A stretch of DNA of 64,000 bases from Geodermatophilus sabuli (lineage in GTDB: Bacteria > Actinomycetota > Actinomycetes > Mycobacteriales > Geodermatophilaceae). The DNA lies in the NCBI RefSeq assembly GCF_900215145.1, contig NZ_OBDO01000005.1, positions 186,001 to 250,000 on the forward strand, written 5' to 3'. A program made the translations under genes and the position numbers. Positions 25,310 through 37,122 of this stretch are shown piece after piece (within the stretch, counting starts at the first letter, position 1; every line of letters begins with the position of its first letter). Below the pieces are notes generated by a model that was not told where the DNA came from, made no database searches, and was given only the letters and a program-made list of their open reading frames with translations.

Positions 25310-26979
25310 CGTCCCTGGCGGCCGACTCGATCACCGGGCTGCCGGTTCGCCTGGCGGCGCCGGCGCCGGGCTGGGAACTCGCCGCCGACGTCTGTGTCGT
25401 GGGCTCGGGGATCGCCGGGCTGTGCGTCGCGCTGCACGCGCGAGCCGCCGGGCTGTCGGTCGCCGTCGTCACCAAGGTGCGGGTGGACGCCGGGTCCACC
25501 CGCTGGGCGCAGGGCGGGATCGCCGCCGTGCTCGACCCCGCCGACAGCCCCGAGGCGCATGCCCGGGACACCGAGGTCGCCGGCGTCGGGCTGTGCGAGC
25601 CGGCCGCGGTCGACGCCCTCGTGCACGAGGGGCCCGACCGGCTGCGCCAGCTGATGGACTGGGGCGCGGCCTTCGACCGGGACGCCTCCGGGCGGCTGCT
25701 GCTCACGCGCGAGGGCGGGCACTCCGCGAACCGGATCGTGCACGCCGGCGGCGACGCCACGGGCTCGGAGGTCCAGCGCGCGCTGCAGGACGCCGTCCGG
25801 GCCGACCCCGGGGTCACGCTGGTGGAGCACGCGATGGTGCTCGACCTGCTGACCGACGCCGGCGGCCGCGCGGCCGGGGTGACCCTGCACGTGCTCGGCG
25901 AGGGCTCGACGGACGGCGTCGGCGCGGTCCGTGCCCGCGCCGTCGTGCTGGCCACCGGCGGCATGGGGCAGGTCTACGCCGCCACCACCAACCCGTCGGT
26001 CTCCACCGGCGACGGCGTGGCGCTCGGCCTGCGCGCCGGCGCGGTCGCCACCGACCTGGAGTTCGTCCAGTTCCACCCGACGTCGCTGTACCTGGGCCCC
26101 GGCGCGCGCGGTCAGCAGCCGCTGGTCAGCGAGGCCCTGCGCGGCGAGGGGGCGGTGCTCCGCGACGGCGCGGGGGAGCGGTTCATGGTCGGCGTCCACC
26201 CGCTGGCCGAGCTCGCCCCGCGCGACGTCGTCGCCAAGGCCATCACCGGCGTCCAGGCGCGCGACGGCGTCCCGCACGTCTGGCTCGACGCCCGCTCCGT
26301 GCCCGACGTCGCCCGCCGGTTCCCCACGATCACCGCCAGCTGCTCGGCGGCGGGGATCGACCCGGCCACCGACCTCATCCCGGTCACCCCGGCCGCGCAC
26401 TACGCCTCCGGGGGGTTGGTCACCGACCTGACCGGGCGGACGACGGTGCCCGGGCTGTACGCCTGCGGCGAGGTCGCCTGCACCGGCGTCCACGGGGCGA
26501 ACCGGCTGGCGTCGAACTCGCTGCTGGAGGGGCTGGTGTTCGCGGCCCGGATCGGCGCGGAGCTCGCCACCCGGCTGCCGGGGTGGACCGAGGCGCGGAA
26601 CCCCGAGGCGGTGCCGTCCGGGCTGCTGGACCCGGCCGGTCGCCGGCAGGTCAGCGACACGATGTCCGCCCGCGTCGGCGCGCTGCGCAGCGGCGCCGGC
26701 CTGGCCGGGGCGACCGAGCGGCTGGCCGCGCTCGCCGCCGGCCTGGGTGGGGTGAGACCCAACGTGGACAGCTGGGAGGCGACCGACCTGCTCACCGTCG
26801 CCAGCGCGGTGACCGCCGCGGCGTCCGCCCGCGAGGAGACCCGCGGCTGCCACTGGCGCGAGGACCACCCCGACACCGAGGAGGCGTGGCGCGTGCACCT
26901 GGACATCCGGCTCGACCCGAGGGGGCACCTGACGGTGACCCGGCGCTCCGTGGGCGCCCCCGTGGTGCAGCCGTGGTGA
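25306..26979 (+). CDS. nadB: L-aspartate oxidase
   Basis: FAD enzyme converting aspartate to iminoaspartate in de novo NAD synthesis; 557 residues. The dinucleotide motif [17 protein letters not shown] lies near residue 28, followed by [39 protein letters not shown] and [22 protein letters not shown]-terminal helical domain completes the succinate-dehydrogenase-like fold. The GTG overlaps the panD stop. nadA, the usual partner, is not in this cluster. Confidence 0.95.
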   Translation: MTSLAADSITGLPVRLAAPAPGWELAADVCVVGSGIAGLCVALHARAAGLSVAVVTKVRVDAGSTRWAQGGIAAVLDPADSPEAHARDTEVAGVGLCEPAAVDALVHEGPDRLRQLMDWGAAFDRDASGRLLLTREGGHSANRIVHAGGDATGSEVQRALQDAVRADPGVTLVEHAMVLDLLTDAGGRAAGVTLHVLGEGSTDGVGAVRARAVVLATGGMGQVYAATTNPSVSTGDGVALGLRAGAVATDLEFVQFHPTSLYLGPGARGQQPLVSEALRGEGAVLRDGAGERFMVGVHPLAELAPRDVVAKAITGVQARDGVPHVWLDARSVPDVARRFPTITASCSAAGIDPATDLIPVTPAAHYASGGLVTDLTGRTTVPGLYACGEVACTGVHGANRLASNSLLEGLVFAARIGAELATRLPGWTEARNPEAVPSGLLDPAGRRQVSDTMSARVGALRSGAGLAGATERLAALAAGLGGVRPNVDSWEATDLLTVASAVTAAASAREETRGCHWREDHPDTEEAWRVHLDIRLDPRGHLTVTRRSVGAPVVQPW

Positions 26980-27917
26980 GCTCGCCCGGGGGTGTGGGGA
27001 CCCCGCCTGCCGTGCCCGCCGACCCCCGGGACCTCACCGGCACGGGCCTGTCCGAGGCGTGGGTCGTCGAGCTGGTCGAGCGCACGCTGGCCGAGGACCT
27101 CACCGGTGGGGCGCCCCTGCCCGGGGCGCCCGACCTCGCCGTCGCCCACGACGTCACCAGCGCCGCCACCGTGCCGGCCGCCCGGTTCGGCACCGCCGAC
27201 CTGGTCGCCCGCGCCGACGGCGTGGTCGCGGGCCTCCCGGTGGCCGCGCGGGTGTTCACCCGGCTGGCCCCGGGCGCCACGCTCACCGCGGGCGCCACCG
27301 ACGGCGACCGGGTCCGGCGCGGGGACGTGCTCCTGACCGTCCGCGGCCCGGTGCGCGCCCTCCTGGCCGCGGAGCGCAGCGCGCTGAACATCGCCAGCCG
27401 CGCCAGCGGCATCGCGACGCTCACCCGTCGCTGGGTGGACGAGGTCGAGGGCACCGGTGCGGTCGTCCTCGACACCCGCAAGACCACGCCCGGGCTGCGC
27501 CCCCTGGAGAAGTACGCCGTCCGCTGCGGCGGCGGGTCGAACAAGCGCATGGGCCTCTACGACGTCGCAATGGTGAAGGACAACCACGTCGCCGCCGCCG
27601 GGTCGGTGGCCGCCGCCGTCGCCGCCGTCCGCGAACGGGCGCCGGGGGTCACCGTGCAGGTGGAGGTCGACGTCCCGGCGCAGGCGGTGGAGGCGGTCGA
27701 GGCCGGCGCGGACTTCCTCCTGTGCGACAACATGCCGCCCGCGGCGCTGCGCGAGGTCGTGGCCCTGGTGGCTGGGCGGGCGGAGCTGGAGGCCACCGGC
27801 GGGCTGACGCTGGAGGTGGCGCGCGAGGTGGCCGGGACCGGCGTCGACTACCTGTCGGTGGGGGGGCTGACGCACTCCGCGCCGATCCTCGACCTCGCCC
27901 TGGACCTGCGGGCCTGA
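26976..27917 (+). CDS. nadC: Nicotinate-nucleotide pyrophosphorylase (carboxylating)
   Basis: Quinolinate phosphoribosyltransferase, the next NAD step; 313 residues. Motifs are [79 protein letters not shown] and [20 protein letters not shown]. The GTG at 26976 overlaps the nadB stop; an in-frame GTG at 26973 is possible. There is a 3-nt gap to coaX. Confidence 0.95.
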   Translation: MSSPGGVGTPPAVPADPRDLTGTGLSEAWVVELVERTLAEDLTGGAPLPGAPDLAVAHDVTSAATVPAARFGTADLVARADGVVAGLPVAARVFTRLAPGATLTAGATDGDRVRRGDVLLTVRGPVRALLAAERSALNIASRASGIATLTRRWVDEVEGTGAVVLDTRKTTPGLRPLEKYAVRCGGGSNKRMGLYDVAMVKDNHVAAAGSVAAAVAAVRERAPGVTVQVEVDVPAQAVEAVEAGADFLLCDNMPPAALREVVALVAGRAELEATGGLTLEVAREVAGTGVDYLSVGGLTHSAPILDLALDLRA

Positions 27918-27920
27918 GCC

Positions 27921-28727
27921 GTGCTGCTCACCGTCGACGTCGGCAACAGCCAGACCGTCCTCGCCACCTTCGACGGCGCCCGGCGGGTGGGCTGCTGGCG
28001 GGTGACCACCGCGCCGCGGGCCACCGCCGACGAGCTGGGGATGCTCTGGCGGGGCCTGCTGCGCGACGCCGTCGTCACCGGCGTCTGCGCCTGCTCCACG
28101 GTCCCGGCACTCCTGCCGGCGCTGCGCCAGCTGCTGGACTCCCTCGACGTGCCGGTCGTCCTCATCGGCCCCGGCGTCCGGACCGGGGTCCCGCTGCACG
28201 TGGACAACCCCCGCGAGGTCGGGGCCGACCGGGTGGTCACCGCCCTGGCCGCGCACGAGCTGTTCGGTCGCGACCCGGGGGGTGGCTCCCGGCCGGTCGT
28301 GGTCGTGGACTTCGGCACCTCCACCAACGTCGACGCCGTCGGTCCCGACGGGCAGTTCCTCGGCGGGGCGCTGGCGCCGGGCGTGGAGGTCAGCCTCGAG
28401 GCACTGGCCACCCGGGCCGCCCAGCTGCGCTCGGTCGAGCTCACCGTGCCGGCGCACGCCATCGGCAAGAACACCGTGGCGGCGCTGCAGTCCGGGCTGG
28501 TGCTGGGCTTCGCCGGCCTGGTCGACGGGCTGGTGTCCCGCATCGCCGCCGAGCTCGTCGCGCAGTTCGGGGCTGCTCCGGTCGTCGTCGCCACCGGTGG
28601 GCTGGCCCCGCTGGTGGCCGGCAGCTGCCGCACGATCGGCGAGCGGGAGCCCGACCTGACCGTCCAGGGGTTGCGGCTGGCCTTCGAACGGCAGCAGGGG
28701 GCCGGACGGCGTCCGGCGTCCCCGTAG
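27921..28727 (+). CDS. coaX: Type III pantothenate kinase
   Basis: Phosphorylates pantothenate, the first CoA step, using the product of the panC/panD pair in the same operon. The 268-residue ASKHA-fold protein has the phosphate-1 motif [17 protein letters not shown], adenosine-side [35 protein letters not shown] and [13 protein letters not shown]. The pantothenate-binding region is [12 protein letters not shown]. It starts at a GTG 3 nt after nadC. Confidence 0.95.
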   Translation: MLLTVDVGNSQTVLATFDGARRVGCWRVTTAPRATADELGMLWRGLLRDAVVTGVCACSTVPALLPALRQLLDSLDVPVVLIGPGVRTGVPLHVDNPREVGADRVVTALAAHELFGRDPGGGSRPVVVVDFGTSTNVDAVGPDGQFLGGALAPGVEVSLEALATRAAQLRSVELTVPAHAIGKNTVAALQSGLVLGFAGLVDGLVSRIAAELVAQFGAAPVVVATGGLAPLVAGSCRTIGEREPDLTVQGLRLAFERQQGAGRRPASP

Positions 28728-28730
28728 GCT
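28725..28730 (+). promoter_or_regulatory. Internal -10 box for lysS
   Basis: TAGGCT ends 8 nt before the lysS GTG at 28739 and overlaps the coaX stop codon, so lysS may also be transcribed separately as a leaderless mRNA. Confidence 0.45.
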
Positions 28731-28738
28731 CGCTCCCC

Positions 28739-30247
<1,509 letters not shown>

Positions 30248-30307
30248 ACCCGCGTGACCCGTTTCACCCCATTGTGTGCGGTGTACCGCAATTCGCGTCG
30301 AATGCAC

Positions 30308-30313
30308 TATGGT
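30308..30313 (+). promoter_or_regulatory. Probable -10 box of lsr2
   Basis: TATGGT lies in a relatively AT-rich 146-bp gap before lsr2, leaving an approximately 75-nt leader. No convincing -35 is seen. Confidence 0.35.
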
Positions 30314-30393
30314 CCTGGGCGTCGGATCCGCGCCGCCCTCTGGGGCGACAAACCGCCCCGGGAATCCGGGCGCACAGGGAGTGTGGAACAGGA

Positions 30394-30744
30394 ATGGCTC
30401 GCAAGGTCCAGGTGATCCTCAGTGACGACCTCGACGAGAATGTTCCGGCCGACGAGACCGTGAGCTTCTCCCTCGACGGCACCAGCTACGAGATCGACCT
30501 GTCGGAGAAGAACGCCGAGGAGATGCGCGAGGCGTTCTCGCGCTACGTGCAGGCCGCCCGGAAGGTGGGCCGCGGGAGCGGGCGCGCCTCCGGTGGCGGG
30601 CGCTCCCGGGCGACGGGCGGCGGTCGGATGGACCGGGAGCAGGCCGGTGCGATCCGCGACTGGGCCCGCAAGAACGGCCACGCGGTGAGCGACCGCGGCC
30701 GCATCCCGGCCAGCGTCGTCGAGGCCTACGAGGCCGCGCACTGA
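30394..30744 (+). CDS. lsr2: Lsr2-family nucleoid-associated protein
   Basis: Xenogeneic silencer that binds AT-rich DNA and bridges it, the actinobacterial H-NS analogue; 116 residues. The N-terminal oligomerisation part is [15 protein letters not shown], then [20 protein letters not shown]. The C-terminal DNA-binding domain ([20 protein letters not shown], then VVEAYEAAH) contains the AT-hook-like RGR. A Gly/Arg/Ser linker joins them. The ATG at 30394 follows a weak AACAGGA. Confidence 0.96.
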   Translation: MARKVQVILSDDLDENVPADETVSFSLDGTSYEIDLSEKNAEEMREAFSRYVQAARKVGRGSGRASGGGRSRATGGGRMDREQAGAIRDWARKNGHAVSDRGRIPASVVEAYEAAH

Positions 30745-30751
30745 AGGAGGC

Positions 30752-30801
30752 CCCGTGCAGGGCCCCGGCACTCGCAGGCTCGTGCCGGGGCCCTGCACGG
30801 G
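30752..30801. repeat. GRGCSTGCGA-loop hairpin, copy D (perfect 20-bp stem)
   Basis: 20-nt arms 30752-30771 and 30782-30801 are perfectly complementary around the loop TCGCAGGCTC, which reads GAGCCTGCGA on the minus strand. It begins 8 nt after the lsr2 stop and is a strong terminator candidate. Confidence 0.85.
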
Positions 30802-30943
30802 GGCCGCTCCAGCACGTCACCAGGCCCGGTTCCCCGCCTCGGGGAGCCGGGCCGTCGTCGTGTCGCCGGGTGCGAGCCGGTCCCCGCGTGAGCAGGGCCG
30901 AAGGTCCCTGGGGCGAGGCAAACGGAACTGTCACGATTCGGAT

Positions 30944-31261
30944 GTGGACCACGGTTCGGCGCCGGCGACGCCCATGGGCGACCGGGAGCCGGCACTCCCC
31001 TGGGCGGGCGCCCTCCCGCAGGCACCCTCCTTCACCGCGACCGTGGACCAGCGCACGGGTGTCATCCGCACCCGCGGCCACCTGGACGCGCTCGCCGCCG
31101 ACCTCCTGGTCGGCAGCGTCGTCGCCCTGCAGCGGCTGGGGCACCGGCGGATCACCGTCCGGATCGGCCCACAGGCGACGATCGACGACGATGCGCGGGG
31201 TGTGCTCGCCGACCTCGACGGCCGGCTCTCGGCGGACGGCGTCCGGCTCGCCGTCGAGTGA
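30944..31261 (+). CDS. STAS-like small protein
   Basis: 105 residues from the GTG at 30944; an in-frame ATG at 30974 would give 95. The C-terminal 70 residues alternate strands and helices as in STAS or anti-sigma antagonist folds (FTATVDQRTGVIRTRGHLD, AADLLVGSVVALQRLGHRRI, TVRIGPQATIDDDARGVLAD). The phosphorylatable Ser of classical SpoIIAA-type proteins is not obvious, so a regulatory role is uncertain. It lies between lsr2 and clpC on the same strand. Confidence 0.55.
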   Translation: MDHGSAPATPMGDREPALPWAGALPQAPSFTATVDQRTGVIRTRGHLDALAADLLVGSVVALQRLGHRRITVRIGPQATIDDDARGVLADLDGRLSADGVRLAVE

Positions 31262-31305
31262 ACCCGCGCGTCTCCGTGGGCGTCCGCTCAGGGCGTAACG
31301 GGACC

Positions 31306-31331
31306 GGAACACCGCCCGGGCACCATCGGTT
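31306..31331 (+). promoter_or_regulatory. SigR/SigH-type promoter of clpC
   Basis: GGAAC (31306-31310) and GTT (31329-31331) are separated by exactly 18 nt, matching the GGAAY-N18-GTT consensus of the actinobacterial disulfide/heat-stress ECF sigma factors SigR and SigH. A second, SigA-like TACAGT occurs at 31394-31399. Both precede the clpC ATG at 31498. Confidence 0.6.
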
Positions 31332-31497
31332 GGACCGTGCAGTCCCTCTCCACCGCCCCGGCCGCGTGCCGACGGAGGAGCGGGGTCCGCGACTACAGTG
31401 GAAAGACCGGTGCCCCCGCGCGCCGACGGACGTCGGGTGCTCCTCTCCATCACGGGGAGGGCAGTGCCGGACCAGCCGGTCAGAGGAGAAGCAGCAG

Positions 31498-34029
31498 ATG
31501 TTCGAACGGTTCACCGACCGAGCCCGCCGCGTGGTCGTCCTGGCCCAGGAAGAGGCCCGGATGCTCAACCACAACTACATCGGCACCGAGCACATCCTCC
31601 TGGGCCTGATCCACGAGGGTGAGGGCGTCGCTGCCAAGGCTCTCGAGTCCCTGGGCATCTCGCTGGAGGGTGTCCGCCAGCAGGTGGAGGAGATCATCGG
31701 GCAGGGTCAGCAGGCCCCGTCCGGGCACATCCCCTTCACCCCGCGGGCCAAGAAGGTGCTCGAGCTGTCCCTGCGCGAGGCGCTGCAGCTCGGCCACAAC
31801 TACATCGGCACCGAGCACATCCTGCTCGGCCTGATCCGCGAGGGCGAGGGCGTCGCCGCCCAGGTCCTCGTGAAGCTGGGCGCCGACCTCAACCGCGTCC
31901 GCCAGCAGGTCATCCAGCTGCTCTCCGGCTACCAGGGCAAGGAGCCGGCCGCGGCCGGTGGCCCGGCCGAGGGCACCCCGTCGACCTCGCTGGTGCTCGA
32001 CCAGTTCGGCCGCAACCTGACCCAGGCCGCGCGCGACTCCAAGCTCGACCCGGTCATCGGGCGGGCCAAGGAGATCGAGCGGGTCATGCAGGTCCTCTCG
32101 CGCCGGACCAAGAACAACCCCGTCCTCATCGGTGAGCCCGGCGTCGGCAAGACCGCCGTCGTCGAGGGTCTGGCCCAGGCCATCGTCAAGGGCGAGGTGC
32201 CCGAGACGCTGAAGGACAAGCAGCTCTACACGCTGGACCTCGGCGCGCTCGTCGCCGGTTCCCGCTACCGCGGTGACTTCGAGGAGCGGCTGAAGAAGGT
32301 CCTCAAGGAGATCCGCACCCGCGGCGACATCATCCTGTTCATCGACGAGATCCACACCCTCGTCGGGGCCGGTGCCGCGGAGGGCGCGATCGACGCCGCC
32401 AGCATCCTCAAGCCGATGCTGGCCCGCGGTGAGCTGCAGACCATCGGCGCCACCACGCTGGACGAGTACCGCAAGCACCTGGAGAAGGACGCCGCGCTCG
32501 AGCGCCGCTTCCAGCCGATCCAGGTGGGCGAGCCCACGCTCACCCACACGATCGAGATCCTCAAGGGCCTGCGCGACCGCTACGAGGCGCACCACCGGAT
32601 CAGCATCACCGACGGCGCCCTGGTCGCTGCCGCGACGCTGGCCGACCGGTACATCTCCGACCGCTTCCTGCCGGACAAGGCGATCGACCTGATCGACGAG
32701 GCCGGTGCCCGGATGCGGATCAAGCGGATGACCGCCCCGCCGGACCTGCGCGAGTTCGACGACCGGATCGCGGCCATCCGCCGCGAGAAGGAGTCGGCGA
32801 TCGACGCCCAGGACTTCGAGAAGGCCGCGTCGCTGCGCGACAAGGAGAAGACCCTCCTGGCCGAGAAGTCCGAGCGCGAGAAGCAGTGGAAGGCCGGTGA
32901 CATGGACGTCGTCGCCGAGGTCGACGACGAGCAGATCGCCGAGGTCCTCGCCAACTGGACCGGGATCCCCGTCTTCAAGCTGACGGAGGAGGAGACCACC
33001 CGACTCCTGCGCATGGAGGAGGAGCTCCACAAGCGGATCATCGGCCAGGAAGAGGCCATCAAGAGCGTCAGCCAGGCCATCCGGCGCACGCGGGCGGGCC
33101 TCAAGGACCCCCGCCGTCCCGGTGGTTCCTTCATCTTCGCCGGCCCGTCGGGTGTCGGTAAGACGGAGCTGGCGAAGGCGCTGGCGCAGTTCCTGTTCGG
33201 TGAGGACGACGCGCTCATCCAGATCGACATGGGTGAGTTCCACGACCGCTTCACCGTCTCGCGTCTCGTCGGTGCCCCTCCCGGCTACGTCGGGTACGAC
33301 GAGGGTGGCCAGCTGACCGAGAAGGTGCGGCGCAAGCCGTTCTCGGTGGTCCTCTTCGACGAGATCGAGAAGGCGCACGCGGACGTGTTCAACACGCTCC
33401 TGCAGGTGCTGGAGGACGGCCGGCTCACCGATGGTCAGGGCCGGATCGTGGACTTCAAGAACACGATCCTGATCCTCACGACCAACCTCGGTACGCGGGA
33501 CATCTCCAAGGCCGTGGGGCTGGGCTTCCAGGTCGGCAACGACACCCAGTCCAACTACGAGCGCATGAAGCTGAAGGTCAACGAGGAGCTCAAGCAGCAC
33601 TTCCGGCCGGAGTTCCTCAACCGGATCGACGACATCGTCGTGTTCCACCAGCTGACCGAGGACGAGATCATCGAGATCGTCGACCTCATGGCCTCCCGCG
33701 TGGAGAGCCAGCTGGCGAACAAGGACATGGCGCTCGAGATCACCCCGGCGGCCAAGAAGCTGCTGGCGCACCGTGGCTTCGACCCGGTGCTGGGTGCCCG
33801 GCCGCTGCGCCGGACCATCCAGCGCGAGATCGAGGACGCGTTGTCGGAGAAGATCCTCTACGGGGAGCTGACCGCCGGTCAGATCATCGTGGTGGACGTC
33901 GAGGGCGAGGGCGCTGACGCGAAGTTCACCTTCCGCGGCGAGACCAAGCCGATCGACCTCCCCGACACCCCGCCGGTCGCGCTGTCCGGTGGCGACGAGG
34001 AGGGTCCCGCGGCCGCCAAGGCCGAGTGA
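31498..34029 (+). CDS. clpC: ATP-dependent Clp protease ATP-binding subunit ClpC
   Basis: AAA+ unfoldase that feeds ClpP; 843 residues. Two Clp_N repeats each contain [14 protein letters not shown] (about residues 22 and 99). D1 has Walker A GEPGVGKT (about 213) and [15 protein letters not shown]. The M/UVR-like middle region contains [14 protein letters not shown]2 has [15 protein letters not shown] (about 550) and [15 protein letters not shown], with the ClpP-contact loop segment VGLGFQ. The acidic C-terminal tail is Ala-rich. The ATG follows GAGGAG by about 9 nt. A stress-type promoter lies upstream. Confidence 0.97.
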   Translation: MFERFTDRARRVVVLAQEEARMLNHNYIGTEHILLGLIHEGEGVAAKALESLGISLEGVRQQVEEIIGQGQQAPSGHIPFTPRAKKVLELSLREALQLGHNYIGTEHILLGLIREGEGVAAQVLVKLGADLNRVRQQVIQLLSGYQGKEPAAAGGPAEGTPSTSLVLDQFGRNLTQAARDSKLDPVIGRAKEIERVMQVLSRRTKNNPVLIGEPGVGKTAVVEGLAQAIVKGEVPETLKDKQLYTLDLGALVAGSRYRGDFEERLKKVLKEIRTRGDIILFIDEIHTLVGAGAAEGAIDAASILKPMLARGELQTIGATTLDEYRKHLEKDAALERRFQPIQVGEPTLTHTIEILKGLRDRYEAHHRISITDGALVAAATLADRYISDRFLPDKAIDLIDEAGARMRIKRMTAPPDLREFDDRIAAIRREKESAIDAQDFEKAASLRDKEKTLLAEKSEREKQWKAGDMDVVAEVDDEQIAEVLANWTGIPVFKLTEEETTRLLRMEEELHKRIIGQEEAIKSVSQAIRRTRAGLKDPRRPGGSFIFAGPSGVGKTELAKALAQFLFGEDDALIQIDMGEFHDRFTVSRLVGAPPGYVGYDEGGQLTEKVRRKPFSVVLFDEIEKAHADVFNTLLQVLEDGRLTDGQGRIVDFKNTILILTTNLGTRDISKAVGLGFQVGNDTQSNYERMKLKVNEELKQHFRPEFLNRIDDIVVFHQLTEDEIIEIVDLMASRVESQLANKDMALEITPAAKKLLAHRGFDPVLGARPLRRTIQREIEDALSEKILYGELTAGQIIVVDVEGEGADAKFTFRGETKPIDLPDTPPVALSGGDEEGPAAAKAE

Positions 34030-34045
34030 TCCTCCGGTGAGCCGC

Positions 34046-34086
34046 ACGAAGGGGCCGCCTCCCCGACAGGGAGGCGGCCCCTTCGT
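34046..34086. terminator. 18-bp hairpin terminator after clpC
   Basis: Arms 34046-34063 and 34069-34086 are perfectly complementary (ACGAAGGGGCCGCCTCCC on the left) with a 5-nt loop CGACA, 16 nt after the clpC stop. It lies between convergent clpC and mutY. Confidence 0.85.
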
Positions 34087-34098
34087 CGTCCAGGCGAT

Positions 34099-34115
34099 GA
34101 CCAGGGACCCTGGTC
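34099..34115. promoter_or_regulatory. Palindrome GACCAGGG-A-CCCTGGTC
   Basis: 8-bp arms around one central base, with the same architecture and right flank (CGTGG) as the site at 11745-11761. It lies between the clpC terminator and the 3' end of mutY. Confidence 0.4.
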
Positions 34116-34140
34116 GTGGCTGCGGCCGCGCGGCCTGGGC

Positions 34141-35040
34141 TCAGGCGGGGAGGCGGAAGCGGCCGTCCGGCGTCTGCTCGACCAGACCGTCGACCAGCAG
34201 CGAGTCCAGGCACCGGGACCGTTGCACCGCATCGGCCCATGCCTCGTCGAGCAGAGGTGCCGGCACCGGCCCCTCAGCGGCCCGCAGGACGTCGAGCAGG
34301 CGGCCGCGCACCTGACGATCCGTCCCGGCGAACTTCTGCACCCTCCGCGCCGGTCCGTCCGGCGCCGGACAGCCGGCCAGCCGCCACGCGCAGACCTCAC
34401 GGACCGGGCAGGCCGCACACCGCGGCGTGCGGGCGACGCAGACCAGTGCCCCCAGCTCCATGACTGCCACCGAGAAGCGCACCGCCCGTTCCGGTTCCGC
34501 GGGCGCGAGCGCCGCGACGTCGGCGAGGTCGGAGGTCCGGGCGGTCCCGGCCTCGGCGCGGCCGTGCACCAGCCGGGCCACCACCCGGCGCACGTTGGTG
34601 TCGACCACCGGCTGGGGCTGTCCGTGCCCGAAGCAGGCGACGGCACGGGCGGTGTACGTGCCGATGCCCGGGAGCGCCTCCAGGGCCGCCACATCGGCCG
34701 GGACCGCCCCCTGGTGCCGCTCGACGAGGGCGACGGCCGTCTCCCGCAGCCGCAGCGCCCGCCGCGGGTAACCGAGCTTCCCCCACGCACGGATGACCTC
34801 CGCCGGGGAGACGGCGGCCAGGGCGGCGGGGGACGGCCAGCGGGCCATCCACTCCCGCCAGACCGGCTCGACCCGCGCCACCGGCGTCTGCTGGAGCATC
34901 ACCTCGCTGACGAGGACCGCCCACGGGTCGACGTCCGGACCGCGCCAGGGCAGGTCGCGGGCGGCGGTCTCGGACCAGTCGAGGAGGACCTCGCCGACGT
35001 CGTCGCCCGACACCGGGGAGGGGCTGGGCGAGCTGTCCAC
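34141..35040 (-). CDS. mutY: A/G-specific adenine glycosylase
   Basis: Removes A mispaired with 8-oxoG; 299 residues. The catalytic Glu is in LVSEVMLQQTPVARVEPVW, the HhH in LPGIGTYTARAVACF, and the catalytic Asp in PVVDTNVRRVVARL. The 4Fe-4S ligands follow C-x6-C-x2-C-x5-C in CVARTPRCAACPVREVC. The GTG at 35040 is chosen; an in-frame GTG at 35094 would overlap the promoter of the divergent gene. The C-terminal oxoG-recognition domain is short, as is common in actinobacteria. Confidence 0.92.
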   Translation of the reverse strand: MDSSPSPSPVSGDDVGEVLLDWSETAARDLPWRGPDVDPWAVLVSEVMLQQTPVARVEPVWREWMARWPSPAALAAVSPAEVIRAWGKLGYPRRALRLRETAVALVERHQGAVPADVAALEALPGIGTYTARAVACFGHGQPQPVVDTNVRRVVARLVHGRAEAGTARTSDLADVAALAPAEPERAVRFSVAVMELGALVCVARTPRCAACPVREVCAWRLAGCPAPDGPARRVQKFAGTDRQVRGRLLDVLRAAEGPVPAPLLDEAWADAVQRSRCLDSLLVDGLVEQTPDGRFRLPA

Positions 35041-35104
35041 GGGGACCCAGTGTGCCGCCTGCCAGGGACGGCGTGCCGACCCTGGTCGGTCCACGCGGGC
35101 GCAC

Positions 35105-35110
35105 TACCGT
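35105..35110 (+). promoter_or_regulatory. -10 box of the membrane-anchored protein gene
   Basis: TACCGT ends 7 nt before the GTG at 35118, fitting a leaderless transcript. Confidence 0.45.
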
Positions 35111-35117
35111 TCTCGGC

Positions 35118-35825
35118 GTGTTGCACCCGGTCGGCCCCCTGTCCTCGGCGGTCTACTGGCGGCGCCGCCTGCTGGTCCTGGCGCTGGTCGTCGCCGTGCT
35201 CGGCGGCGGCGGGTGGCTGGTCGCGGCGGCGGTCAGCGGCGGTTCGGGCAGCGCGTCGGCCGCCGCGCCGCGGACCGGGACGGCGGCGGATCCCACCGAC
35301 CCGCCGGCCCTCGAGCAGGTGGTGCCGTCCCTGGCCAGCGTGCGGACGCCGACGCCGCCCGCACCCGCTCCGGAGAGCCCGGCGCCGGAGCAGGCCGAGC
35401 CCGCACCGGCCGACGTGCCTGCGGCGCCCACCCCGGGCGGGCCGTGCGGCGACGACATGATCGCCCTGGAGGTGCGCAGCCCCGGTAGCGCAGCGGCAGG
35501 CGGGCAGCCCACCTTCGACCTGGTGGTCACCAACGTGTCCGCCGTCCCGTGCGTACGCACGCTGGACAAGGAACTGCAGGAGATCGTGCTGTTCGACGGG
35601 GCGGGCACCCGGCTGTGGGGGAGCAACGACTGCTTCCCGGAGGCGAGCGACGACACCCGCACGCTCGCGCCGGGGGAGTCGGTGGCGTTCCCGCTGGTGT
35701 GGGGCGGCCGCACCAGCGAGCCGGGTTGCGCCGCCGAGCGCACCGTCCTGGGGGCGGGCCAGTACGTGCTGCGCGGCCGGCTGGACACCAAGGCCAGCGG
35801 CGACGCCCCGTTCGCCGTCGTCTGA
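35118..35825 (+). CDS. Membrane-anchored extracellular protein of unknown function
   Basis: 235 residues. One N-terminal TM (RLLVLALVVAVLGGGGWLVA, about 17-36), a Pro/Ala/Glu-rich linker (about 55-110) and a compact beta-rich domain beginning PCGDDMIALEVRS. The domain includes FDLVVTNVSAVPCVRTLDKE, SVAFPLVWGGRTSEPGC and GAGQYVLRGRLDTK. The last part resembles the BsuPI-type or DUF4232-type immunoglobulin-like fold. Several Cys residues suggest disulfides outside the cell. The GTG at 35118 has no SD sequence. Confidence 0.65.
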   Translation: MLHPVGPLSSAVYWRRRLLVLALVVAVLGGGGWLVAAAVSGGSGSASAAAPRTGTAADPTDPPALEQVVPSLASVRTPTPPAPAPESPAPEQAEPAPADVPAAPTPGGPCGDDMIALEVRSPGSAAAGGQPTFDLVVTNVSAVPCVRTLDKELQEIVLFDGAGTRLWGSNDCFPEASDDTRTLAPGESVAFPLVWGGRTSEPGCAAERTVLGAGQYVLRGRLDTKASGDAPFAVV

Positions 35826-35865
35826 ACGCGTCGCCGGTCGTCAGCGAGCCAGCGACGAGGACGGT

Positions 35866-35917
35866 GGCCCCTTGCAGGGGCCCGTCGCGGGCGTGCGAGC
35901 GGCGGGGGGAGGGGCCG
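35866..35917. repeat. GRGCSTGCGA-loop hairpin, copy E
   Basis: Loop GGGCGTGCGA (35889-35898) is closed by CCCGTCGC/GCGGCGGG (one U-G), with an outer GGCCCC/GGGGCC stem. It lies between the convergent 3' ends of the membrane-anchored protein gene and disA. Confidence 0.65.
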
Positions 35918-35920
35918 CTC

Positions 35921-37006
35921 TCAGCTGTAGCGGTCGAGGATCGAGGTCTCGGCCAGACGCGACAGCCCCTCGCGGATGCCCCGGGCGCGAGCCTCGCCGA
36001 CGCCCTCGACGGCCAGGAGGTCCTCTATCGTGGCCGCCAGCAGCTTCTGCAGGCCGCCGAAGTGGTCCACGAGGCGATCGATGATGCCGGCGGGCAGCCG
36101 CGGCACGCGGGCCAGCAGCCGAAAACCACGGGGGCTGACGGGGGAGTCGAGTGCCTCCGCCGACGTGGGCAGGCCGTAGCACCGGGCGACGGCGGAGAGG
36201 TCGAGCAGCTCCGTCGCCGACAGAGCCCGCAGGTCGGTGAGCACCTGCTCGATCGTCCGCGGCCGCCGGGCGTCGCCGGGCAGGTAGTCGCGCACCAGGA
36301 GGCCGCGGTCCTCCTCGACGCCGGCGAGCATCTCGTCCAGCTGCAGCGCCAGCAGCCGCCCGTCGGTGCCGAGCTCGACGACGAAGCCCTCGATCTCGTC
36401 GGCGATCCGGCGGACCATCTCCAGCCGCTGGCTGACGCTCATCGCGTCCCGGACGGTGACGAGGTCCTCGATCTCGAGGGCGGACAGCGTGCTGGCCACC
36501 TCGTCGAGCCGCAGCTTGTACCGCTCGAGCGCGGCCAGGGCCTGGTTGGCGCGGGCCAGGATCGTCGTCGGGTGCTCGAGGGTGTAGCGCCGGCCGGCCA
36601 CGTAGACGCTGATGATGTGCATCGACTGGCTGACCGAGATCACCGGGAAACCGGTCTGGATGGCGACCCGCTCGGCGGTGCGGTGCCGGGTGCCGGACTC
36701 CTCGGTGGGCACGGTGGGGTCGGGCATCAGGTGCACCCCGGCGCGGACGATCCGCGAGCCGTCGTAGGAGACGATCACCGCGCCGTCCATCTTGGCCAGC
36801 TCCCGCAGCCGGGTGGCGGAGAGGGCGACGTCGAGGGCGAACCCGCCGGTGCAGATCGACTCCACCACGCGGTCGTAGCCGAGCACGATGAGCGCACCGG
36901 TCCGCCCGGCCAGGATCCGCTCCAGGCCGTCACGCAGTGCGGTGCCGGGAGCGATGCGACCGAGCAGTTCCCGGAGCGCGACCTCGGGATCCACAGCGGC
37001 GGGCAC
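35921..37006 (-). CDS. disA: DNA integrity scanning diadenylate cyclase
   Basis: Makes c-di-AMP from two ATP while scanning DNA; 361 residues. The DAC domain (about 10-145) has the catalytic [11 protein letters not shown] and [15 protein letters not shown] motifs. A helical linker and the C-terminal HhH DNA-binding domain ([20 protein letters not shown]) follow. The GTG at 37006 has CAGGAG about 7 nt upstream. It lies downstream of radA on the same strand, a widely conserved pair. Confidence 0.96.
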   Translation of the reverse strand: MPAAVDPEVALRELLGRIAPGTALRDGLERILAGRTGALIVLGYDRVVESICTGGFALDVALSATRLRELAKMDGAVIVSYDGSRIVRAGVHLMPDPTVPTEESGTRHRTAERVAIQTGFPVISVSQSMHIISVYVAGRRYTLEHPTTILARANQALAALERYKLRLDEVASTLSALEIEDLVTVRDAMSVSQRLEMVRRIADEIEGFVVELGTDGRLLALQLDEMLAGVEEDRGLLVRDYLPGDARRPRTIEQVLTDLRALSATELLDLSAVARCYGLPTSAEALDSPVSPRGFRLLARVPRLPAGIIDRLVDHFGGLQKLLAATIEDLLAVEGVGEARARGIREGLSRLAETSILDRYS

Positions 37007-37092
37007 GAGCGCTCCTGACGTTCGGTGTAGTGGCGGCTGAGTCTACGTGGCACGACCGTATCGGCCGAAGATGGTGACCTTCATCACCGGTT

Positions 37093-37112
37093 CCGGGGAC
37101 GGCCGTCCCCGG
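37093..37112. terminator. GC-rich palindrome between radA and disA
   Basis: CCGGGGACGG (37093-37102) is directly followed by its reverse complement CCGTCCCCGG. It lies between the radA stop and the disA start and may attenuate read-through. There is no poly-U. Confidence 0.3.
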
Positions 37113-37122
37113 CTGGGTGCGG

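Noticed and set aside
31480..34047. 855-codon minus-strand frame opposite clpC
   Set aside because: It is a perfect shadow of a highly conserved gene, with Leu/Asp/Gly-rich meaningless sequence.
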